Shown here: positions 58,601 through 64,000 of the stretch, one piece after another
Layout of the letters: every line of letters begins with the position of its first letter
Position numbering within the stretch: position 1 is the first letter of the stretch
Source: Capitulum mitella
Taxonomy: Eukaryota; Arthropoda; Thecostraca; Pollicipedomorpha; Pollicipedidae
Assembly: GCA_030062745.1 (NCBI GenBank)
Contig: CP099849.1
Span: forward strand, 26,400,144-26,464,143
Direction: 5' to 3'
Length of the DNA stretch: 64,000 nucleotides
The notes under the pieces: generated by a model
What the model saw: only the letters and a program-made list of their open reading frames with translations
What the model was told of the DNA's origin: nothing
The model's database searches: none
Program-made: the position numbers and the translations under genes

Positions 58601-61600
58601 ATATTGAAGGTAATTTCTTACTTCGGTATTTTCTGTGCCGGTTGATAGTTGTAAAAACCTGAAAACCTTTAGCTTGTCAAAAACTTGTGCGCTTCACAAG
58701 TCCCTACTCTGTTATACACTCTGGTGGGTGAGTTGGCTGTTTTTTGCACCTCTGAGGGGTTACACACGGAGGAAAGCACAGACCGAAGAGTATCAATGCC
58801 GTTTGACACATCCAACAGCCAGCTTCATGGCGTGCGAATCACTCGCGATAAAACTGTGGTGTAAATCACGGGAATGTATGGCTGACTTACTTCCAAAGGT
58901 GCTGGTGATGTAAATCTGCTCTGTATTCTTTTTTACTTCTGAATACATTGCACTGGGTGCCATGAACATCCCCCAAGATTTCCAATGAGGGATACGTTCT
59001 TTGTGGTGACCAGCTATTAACTCCAAGCTCTCGATCAGAAGCTCGAGCGTATCAGAATAGGTTTCATGACGTGATTTATTTCATGCATCCGACAGCAGTC
59101 GAGACGAGTTGTCCAATTTACTATTGACCAATTACACACGCTTTGACGCGTGACAAACGAGGCTTACTGCGATTGGGTTTGAAACTGCCGGAACTGGGAG
59201 TTAATTGCTGTTTTCTTCCGCTATCACCCTGGCTGGAAATTCCGTCTGTGTACTCTGGGTTGAGGGACTCAGGAAGCAGCAAAAAAGTGCTTATCTGAGT
59301 ATGCGTTGTTTGTACCTTACTCTGCACTAGAATACCTGCTTGGCATTCCATTAATCTTGCATATCTTTGCTGGTGATTGTCGGCCGAACAAAACTCATGA
59401 AAAATCGCCCAGAGGTGGAAGGCCAGAGGGTATTATCCAGAGATGGTTGGCCAAATGTGATCATCCAGAGATAGCCTGTCAGATGTGATCAGTCGGAGAT
59501 GGTCTGCCAGATCTGACCACTCAGAGATGGTCAGTGAGAGGCGATCAGTCGGACCATGAATATGTGTTTTGCGTGTTAAAACTATACAGTGATCATACGG
59601 ACGTATATCAAGGATGAGAATGTGAAAAGAATGAAATGTGTAAAGATGAAAATGTATAAGGACTTCAAGCAAATGATTCAAAAGATCACGTTTTTACGTA
59701 AACCTTACCTTTTCTTGGAGTACGTTTTGCGTGGTTGCCAAGTTACGAGCCTCTGAAAAGCGTCACGGCGGTGTTGCGTCGGGTTTGACCGTTCAGTACG
59801 ACTTTTCCTTTTCGGTGAAGTAGAACTCTTCCGGCTGACGTGTCGTTTGTAACAAACTTCGGCGTGTACAGGCGTGACGATTAGTTCGCGACGAAAACGA
59901 AACAGTCTGCGATGGACAGTCTCCTTGCTAGTTAATGGCGCTGGATTTCGTCTGTCTCTTGAAATCGCCCGGCGTCCATTAGGTCAATAAATGGTTTGCC
60001 ACCACGGATGATTGCGCTACGCCTCAGTGTAGCACAACTAACGGCGCCCAGTGGCTCTCAAGACCGTTCTTCAGTGTCGAACGGAAATAGGATCCTCAGC
60101 TGGGCAGTGATGCATGGGATCCAGTTACGTCGTCCAGCGATGTTCGTGTTGATTTATTGCAGCACGAATTCACTTGGAGATTTATCTAGGACACTGAATT
60201 GATTTAAAAGAGCAGTCTGTCAGGTAATCGTCTAGCGCGAGCAACTCATAAACGAAACGTCATCATCGGGTGACATCATTTCAAAACGCCAATGAAACCA
60301 TAACGTTAGATTTGGCAGCAGCGACCATCAGCTGAGCAGAACACCGGGGCTGAGCACAAGATCTCTTGGGCTAGGTCTCTGGCGGGACAGAGGCTGAGAT
60401 TGTACGTAATGTTCAGCCCAGGACTGGCATAGGAATCATGAGATGCAACAGAAAACCAGAGATATCGCACTTTCATTATTGTTTATGTGTTCTTCCTCAT
60501 TTTGGGCCTTGGCAAATCCTAAATTCTTCCCTTTCAGGCCGGGTGTTACCGAAAGGCCATTTGCAAGGGGTGCATTCTTTCCGTGAAAGCCAGCTGTATG
60601 CCATTTGGTGCAAACGAAGCTTGAAAAGACGCGGTCACAGGGCTGCTTAATGGGGCTTTCGTGGACTTTCATTTGGGGACTTGCGTCTGCAAAGATACAT
60701 CAGCGAAGACCCTCGCCACGTAGTCCATTGTCTGAAATCATGTCGAAAATACCAGTGGTACAAATTGTACGGAGTAATGTCAAGAAACGCAAAGGACATC
60801 GGAATTGAAGGAACTTAGGAAACGTTATTGCCGTAGAAAATAAAAATGCTGCACCATCCCTTACTCCGGAAACGCCTTCGCCTTCATGCGACCCCCAGCG
60901 TACGTAGCGACGTGTCGCGTCTGTGACAAGCACCCCAAAAGGCTCAGGAGGCTGCATGAGAGGGATTTTTGATGGTAACATCTTAGTTACCAATGTTGCG
61001 GCTCAGCAGGTAATCAGTGAAAATGAATAAAAACCTAATGTTTTTTTCCCGCAGATTACCATAAAAACTCCGAACTTTTATTTTCACAACTTAATTCCCG
61101 CATTGCTTAAGGGGAAAAAACAACACTGGATGCGGTGCTTATCTGATTTCGTCTTTGACCTAATCTCAGATGGCAGAAACGTGTATCAAAATGACCCCGA
61201 AATGTTTTTTCTTGGAAAATGTCCATGGGTTCTGCATATCAGCCCAAAATGTTAGATGATGGTGAGCAATCAAACATCTGTGGGTGCCGGTCTCAGCTTC
61301 CTGGATGCCCGGGACGCTGTCGGCTTTGGAAAGCGTGAGTCGTCTCTGTAATTGTAGGCATTGTTTGTGCCCCACTCGAAATCGCTGTACTCCACAAAAC
61401 TGCTTGTCATCGCAGTCCAGCACTTAACCCTATTCCCGGCAGGGGGGGCGGAATCCGCCCCCCTCGGGTTTTTTGCTTGCCAATTCCAGGCGTTTTAACG
61501 CAGTTTCACGAAACTTGGTGACTTTTCCTAGCTATTCTTTTTACGTGCTGTGACAAAATTTCAAAATTCTGTTTTGCTCAGGGGCGGAGCCAGGCAACGT

Positions 61601-63619
61601 TTTTGGGAGGCACCTCATGCCATTTTTGGCCATGTTGAGGGTAAAATGAAAATGTCTGCCAAAAACAGAGTTTTAAAGCTAGAACTTAGAACTTTATATG
61701 GATGTATAGCTAAATAGTTGGACAATGTGCAGATATAATTTTGTTTATCTGAGGTCATTTTACAAGGTCAGGTCAAGGTCAAAAGTCAAAATTTGTTTGC
61801 CATAATTTCGGCGCCATTTTTTTTCAAATACCCAACCCGGAATATATATGACGTAGAAGGATGCCCTCTATTTGTGCACTAAGTTTCAGCTTGATATCAG
61901 GTCGGGTCACGGAGCTATGACCTAAAATGTCAATGCGCACACCCTATATTGCAGTAGCCATAAAATGAAATGTTTGAAATAGAGTGAATTCAAATGATTG
62001 AAAACATTTACAGATGATATTAAATGCACACGAGATCATTCCAGGTGACCCCAAGGTCACTGGAGGTCATTTAAGGTCAAAGGTCACAAGTTGATCTAAT
62101 GAACGTGTCACCTTAACAGTTCCCCCTTTTTCATGTCCCTGGCACCGCCTATGCTAACATTATACAAACATTGTAATGCGATTTTTACTTCTTTAGCATA
62201 GCATGACTAACAAAAGCCAAAAAAGTGTTTTTACCTTTTTTGTTCATTCAGTTGTACGAAAACTAATCCTCCTATTTTTGAAACCCTGTGAACGGCCATG
62301 AATTTTCCCAAAATTTCAGATTTGTGTACCCATGGTAAAAGCCCTATCCATAATCTCTCGATTCATGCCAGTTTCATCGAAATCGGTCTATAAACAACGG
62401 AGTTATAAGAAGTGCAAATGTACCCCCCATTTTGACATTTTTGCCCCCTGTATCCACAAATTTCAAAAAATTGGAAATTTCTTTTTATGAAAATGTAGTT
62501 CACGTCGCGGCGAATCGATTGCCGTTTGTTGCGATGAAATCGGACAAGTAGTTCTCGAGATCTCAGGGGGGCCGAATCCGCCCCCCCCCCCCTGCTGGGA
62601 ATCGACCATACCGTCTAGCCCTCCGGGAATAGGGTTAAATCATTCTTCTGACAGCTTTTCTGTCCGTCTGGATTATTATTCAGGTGCTCGCTTTACCTCA
62701 CCTCGCATTCCCTTTCTCCATGGGGATGGTGCCGCCGGGGTGAAACCGAGAAAATGAAAAGCTCAAGCGAGACCTATGTTATGCCAGACCGGGTATTATG
62801 ATCAGAACGTTAAGTGCCTTTACTTGTCCTTTTGCTTTATTTTGTGTTTTTTAATCTCCGTACTACGAAGACATTGCATTTATGGGCCTACGTTTGGCTG
62901 GGAAAAACATCGTCGCCACGCTTGACCCGGACGTGCGTGAAATGGAAAGAACTCGTAAAATGTTCGCTGACCTGAAGACATAAAAACGTTTAACCTTTTT
63001 ATTCAGTGTTTTACTGCACTTATTTGCTCATTTGTTTTACTTTTGTGTTGTTTTTCGTGCCTATGCTACGGAGACGTACTTATGGGCCTGCGTTTTTCTG
63101 AGAAAAACATCGGCACCATACCTGACTCCTACGAACTCGGACGTGCGTGACTGGAAGGAACTCATAAGATATTCGTTAGCCTCAGGGCATAAAAACGTAC
63201 GTTAATGGTGGGCTTGTTTTCAGAGGGACCGCTGATGCTCCCTGCGGTCTGTTCAGACCAACCGCCAACAACTGTACTCAGCCGGGCCTCACAGAGAGTC
63301 TGCGTCAGATGATTCTGGGCGTCACTGATGTTAACGTCAGGGTAAGGTGTCAAACGGTCAAAAGGTCCACCTTGCGGTCATAGGTGGAATTGTTTCGCAA
63401 GTTGTTGTGGCAGAGGTCAGCCAGGCCAGTCCCATATGCTCCGTTCCCCTCCCATTATTTCCCCACCGAATTTCAACCACTTCATTTTCGACTCTGATGG
63501 CTTCAAGGAAACTTTTGTTTCTCCGTCAATTGCAGGCTTATACCGCAGCTTTGCGTGATTTACTTCATGATCTGTACGTTTCTGCGGTGCAACTGGTTTC
63601 TAATGATGCACTTTATAAA
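49374..63619 (+). CDS. Golgi alpha-mannosidase II-like pseudoenzyme (GH38), partial gene
   Basis: Exons at 49374-49625, 49976-50065, 51009-51178, 52780-52913, 54964-55091, 55735-55856, 63224-63341 and probably 63536-63619 join in frame with consensus splice sites to give 366 residues; the rest should lie beyond the right edge. The N-terminus is a type II anchor (basic tail, helix about 25-41). The luminal part follows the GH38 mannosidase II order (H-region, T-T-G-G, W-L-K-Q-x-x-N-V, F-L-W-R-Q-x-W-D). Established knowledge: Golgi mannosidase II trims mannose from N-glycans using a zinc site (His90, Asp92 and others) and nucleophile Asp204 (Drosophila numbering). Here the His is kept (residue 122), Asp92 is Glu (124) and the nucleophile is Gly (235). 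Hydrolysis is therefore unlikely. It may be a paralogue with a binding or regulatory role, or a slowly decaying gene. Confidence 0.85.
49626..49975 (+). other. ManII-like intron 2
   Basis: 350-base phase-0 intron; nothing else recognised. Confidence 0.75.
49976..50065 (+). CDS. ManII-like exon 3
   Basis: Residues 85-114: A-S-L-S-E-G-D-E-F-L and then E-Q-Y-H-H-R-K-F-N-A-N-L-P-L-K, matching the stem-to-catalytic-domain link of mannosidase II. Acceptor TATGGCAG|GCCAGC, donor CAAG|GTAGGT, both phase 0. Confidence 0.8.
50066..51008 (+). other. ManII-like intron 3
   Basis: 943-base phase-0 intron; no repeat or mobile element identified. Confidence 0.75.
51009..51178 (+). CDS. ManII-like exon 4: degenerate zinc-site region
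   Basis: Residues 115-170. I-V-L-V-P-Y-F-H-G-E-R-H-R stands where mannosidase II has V-V-P-H-S-H-N-D-P-G-W: the first zinc-site His is kept (122), Asp is replaced by Glu (124) and the Trp by Arg (127). Then come A-L-D-S-L-V-A-Q-M and F-T-W-T-D-V-G-L-L-R-L-W-W-S-Q, matching the F-I-W-A-E-I-S block. Acceptor GTTCTCAG|ATCGTC, donor AGCCA|GTAGGT (phase 2). Confidence 0.9.
51258..51335 (+). repeat. Tandem duplicate of the exon 4 3' end with its own donor
   Basis: 51264-51305 encodes S-W-T-N-V-S-L-L-H-L-W-W-N in the same phase as T-W-T-D-V-G-L-L-R-L-W-W-S in exon 4, offset by 127 bases. It is followed by a perfect GTAAGT donor and similar intron sequence (ACCGTTAATGGCAGA against TCGCTAACGGCAGA). 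An AG after TTTCTTTGATG precedes it. It is either a relic or a potential alternative mini-exon. Confidence 0.85.
51765..51985. repeat. 28-bp minisatellite
   Basis: About eight near-identical copies of a 28-base unit, AGGAGCCGTCCATTCTGAC plus TCCCCAAAC or a close variant. The reading frames it produces on the minus strand (G-S-E-W-T-A-P-V-W) are artefacts of the repeat. Confidence 0.97.
52780..52913 (+). CDS. ManII-like exon 5
   Basis: Residues 171-215 (the first codon is completed from exon 4). L-A-D-L-V-R-S-G-R-V-E-I-T-T-G-G-G-L matches the V-K-N-G-Q-L-E-F-V-T-G-G-W block. The strongly conserved W-V-M-P-D-E-A that follows is lost (G-L-P-R-E-E-G). It ends S-M-L-E-Q-L-T-D. Acceptor GTTCTCCAG|GGC, donor GATG|GTAGGT (phase 1). 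Confidence 0.9.
53214..53330. repeat. ~42-bp repeat, about three copies
   Basis: Units share TTTTCTGCTTCACAAGAA and AAAACCATGC with few differences. Confidence 0.85.
53961..54135. repeat. 74-bp tandem repeat
   Basis: Two full and one partial copies beginning CAGCTGCAGGCC at 53961, 54035 and 54109; diverged CATGAT-containing pieces continue to about 54230. Confidence 0.92.
54266..54530 (-). mobile_element. hAT-type MITE, copy C
   Basis: 265-bp element with CAGGGACGTAGCC at the left and GGCTACGTGCCTG at the right, inverse to copy B. It shares the internal C/G run and the TTTGACATGTC / AAATTTTG-type sequence near its end. The expected 8-bp duplication is not evident; the flanks are repeats. 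Confidence 0.85.
54535..54890 (+). repeat. 27-bp minisatellite with TGGCTGCAGCA core
   Basis: About 13 copies of a 27-base unit, CTGCTGTGACTGGCTGCAG plus CAGTTGGC. In the gene's direction one frame reads C-D-W-L-Q-Q-L repeatedly. Exon 6, 75 bases downstream, begins H-L-W-L-K-Q-H-L with TGGCTGAAGCA, so the array may derive from that exon; the similarity is short. Confidence 0.95.
54964..55091 (+). CDS. ManII-like exon 6: nucleophile region, Asp lost
   Basis: Residues 216-258. H-L-W-L-K-Q-H-L-N-V-M-P aligns without gaps to W-L-K-Q-F-M-N-V-T-P of mannosidase II. The catalytic block W-A-I-D-P-F-G-H-S is here L-T-Y-G-R-E-G-P-G, so the nucleophile Asp is Gly235. The exon continues L-I-H-L-L-S-Q-A-G-I-K, matching M-P-Y-I-L-Q-K-S-G-F-K. 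Acceptor CACCGTCAG|ATCACC, donor CCATG|GTGAGT (phase 0). Confidence 0.92.
55092..55734 (+). other. ManII-like intron 6
   Basis: 643-base phase-0 intron; nothing else recognised. Confidence 0.75.
55735..55856 (+). CDS. ManII-like exon 7
   Basis: Residues 259-298. L-A-A-Q-Q-S-V-D-F-L-W-R-Q-P-W-D-Q-G-G matches L-A-Q-Q-R-Q-L-E-F-L-W-R-Q-I-W-D-N-K-G almost position by position, followed by A-V-L-T-H-L for A-L-F-T-H-M. The acceptor after CCCCATGGAG is phase 0; donor ACCAG|GTAAGT is phase 2. This is the best-preserved exon. Confidence 0.93.
57740..57990. promoter_or_regulatory. CpG-rich block inside intron 7
   Basis: Dense CpG (CCGTCCGGGCCGTCGGCC and similar) over about 250 bases, comparable to the 5' ends of the two genes, followed by a tandem repeat. 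It may be an internal promoter or a fragment of an unrelated gene; no transcript can be proposed. Confidence 0.3.
57977..58200. repeat. ~118-bp tandem duplication
   Basis: CACCGGGCACACTGG, CTGA, ACAGCAACGCAC and GGGGAAAC-type words recur at 118-base spacing (57977 and 58095) with moderate divergence. Confidence 0.8.
59437..59555. repeat. 31-33-bp repeat, about four copies
   Basis: Units share AGAGATGGT, CCAGAT and TGATCA words. Non-coding. Confidence 0.75.
61424..62638 (+). mobile_element. piggyBac-type MITE, copy 4 (best preserved)
   Basis: 1207-bp element (61428-62634) with TTAA at both edges, CCCTATTCCCGG at the left end and its exact inverse at the right. The right end has the same extra spacer between outer and inner terminal repeats as copy 1. 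AGGTCA half-sites lie at 61752, 61765, 61776 and at 62054, 62064, 62074, 62081. No transposase. Confidence 0.9.
63224..63341 (+). CDS. ManII-like exon 8
   Basis: Residues 299-338: A-D-A-P-C-G-L-F-R-P-T, then N-N-C-T-Q-P-G-L, ending G-V-T-D-V-N-V-R. The C-G and the final x-x-N-V agree with the H-T-C-G and S-D-Q-N-V stretches of mannosidase II, but conservation is low in between. Acceptor TTGTTTTCAG|AGGGACC completes the phase-2 codon; donor CAGG|GTAAGG is phase 0. N-N-C-T is a potential N-glycosylation site. Confidence 0.7.
63342..63535 (+). other. ManII-like intron 8
   Basis: 194-base phase-0 intron between the last two recognised exons. Confidence 0.5.
63536..63619 (+). CDS. ManII-like exon 9 (probable)
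   Basis: After the acceptor CAATTGCAG, phase 0 reads A-Y-T-A-A-L-R-D-L-L-H-D-L-Y, aligning with A-A-R-S-D-L-L-V-D-Q-W of mannosidase II. The 3' limit is unsure: a weak donor AAA|GTTACT sits after 63619. If it is not used, the frame ends at a TAG (63647), giving a truncated protein of 375 residues. Confidence 0.55.
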
Positions 63620-63647
63620 GTTACTTGTTTATTTATTATTTGCTGTT

Positions 63648-64000
63648 AGTGCCGAAGACACGGGATTTTACGTCCCGGCGTCAACTCGTCACACAGCGCA
63701 TATCAAATACAGGACATCTAAAATCTAAGTTTTGAGAAAAAGCACAATTTCTGGTGTAGATGGTTCTATACTACGCCCAGTTTTGGAAATACTCGCTGTT
63801 AAAAGCTGGTGTGGCATGCCACTTCAACCTTTCAAGTTTGTGTGGCGGAAGCCACACCCGTATTCTCTACCTATGTTTGCGGTTTAGGATGGTGATGGTG
63901 ACGTGCAAATAGCTAACATTCAAGAGGGAATCGGAACACAGGTTACGTGTATTAATGTCAAAAGTTCTTAAAAAAAGTTGTAATCGGCTCTCAAACATTT
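63648..64000. other. Right edge, nothing recognised
   Basis: Intronic or intergenic sequence with no further exon, repeat or polyadenylation signal that I can support. Confidence 0.4.

Larger units (their letters stand above)
55857..63223 (+). other. ManII-like intron 7 (7.4 kb)
   Basis: Phase-2 intron with no recognised exon. Contents include a CpG-rich block (57740-57990), a ~118-bp tandem repeat (57977-58200), a 31-33-bp repeat (59437-59555) and a piggyBac-type MITE (61428-62634). Similar ~50-base passages around TATGGGCCT / GTTTGGCTGGGAAAAACATCG occur near 62880 and 63080. Confidence 0.65.

Overview
The window is animal nuclear DNA. It has short exons with GT-AG introns, long introns, CpG-rich first-exon regions, and many decayed DNA transposons and minisatellites. 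The predicted proteins and mariner, hAT and piggyBac-type elements suggest an invertebrate, most likely an arthropod. I cannot name the species. No bacterial operons, rRNA, CRISPR arrays or intact viral genes were seen.

Two genes can be reconstructed because splice sites and intron phases agree across every exon.
(1) On the minus strand, nine exons between 40502 and 16470 encode a 586-residue Neto-like protein (neuropilin and tolloid-like): signal peptide, CUB, CUB, LDL-receptor class A, one membrane helix, and a roughly 200-residue proline-rich cytoplasmic tail. In animals, Neto proteins are auxiliary subunits of ionotropic glutamate receptors.
(2) On the plus strand, from 49374 (possibly with a first exon ending at 46608) to the right edge, at least seven and probably eight exons encode the N-terminal half of a Golgi alpha-mannosidase II-like protein (GH38). 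Its catalytic aspartate and one zinc-binding aspartate are replaced, so it looks like a pseudoenzyme. The two genes lie head to head, about 6 kb apart.

Layout: 1-16.4 kb holds no gene I recognise, but has a dead mariner, a hAT MITE and a piggyBac-type MITE nested at its edge. 16.4-40.5 kb is Neto, whose introns carry arrays, two more piggyBac-type MITE copies, a second dead mariner broken by a hAT MITE, and a foldback-like inverted repeat. 40.5-46.2 kb is intergenic with a SINE and microsatellites. 46.2-64 kb is the mannosidase-like gene with several minisatellites, a third hAT MITE and a fourth piggyBac-type MITE.

The most unusual theme is that several intronic tandem arrays or duplications look like copies of the adjacent exon-intron junction, including the splice site. 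The clearest cases are Neto exon 6, Neto exon 4 and mannosidase-like exon 4. The piggyBac-type MITE also carries a conserved, regularly spaced cluster of nuclear-receptor half-sites.
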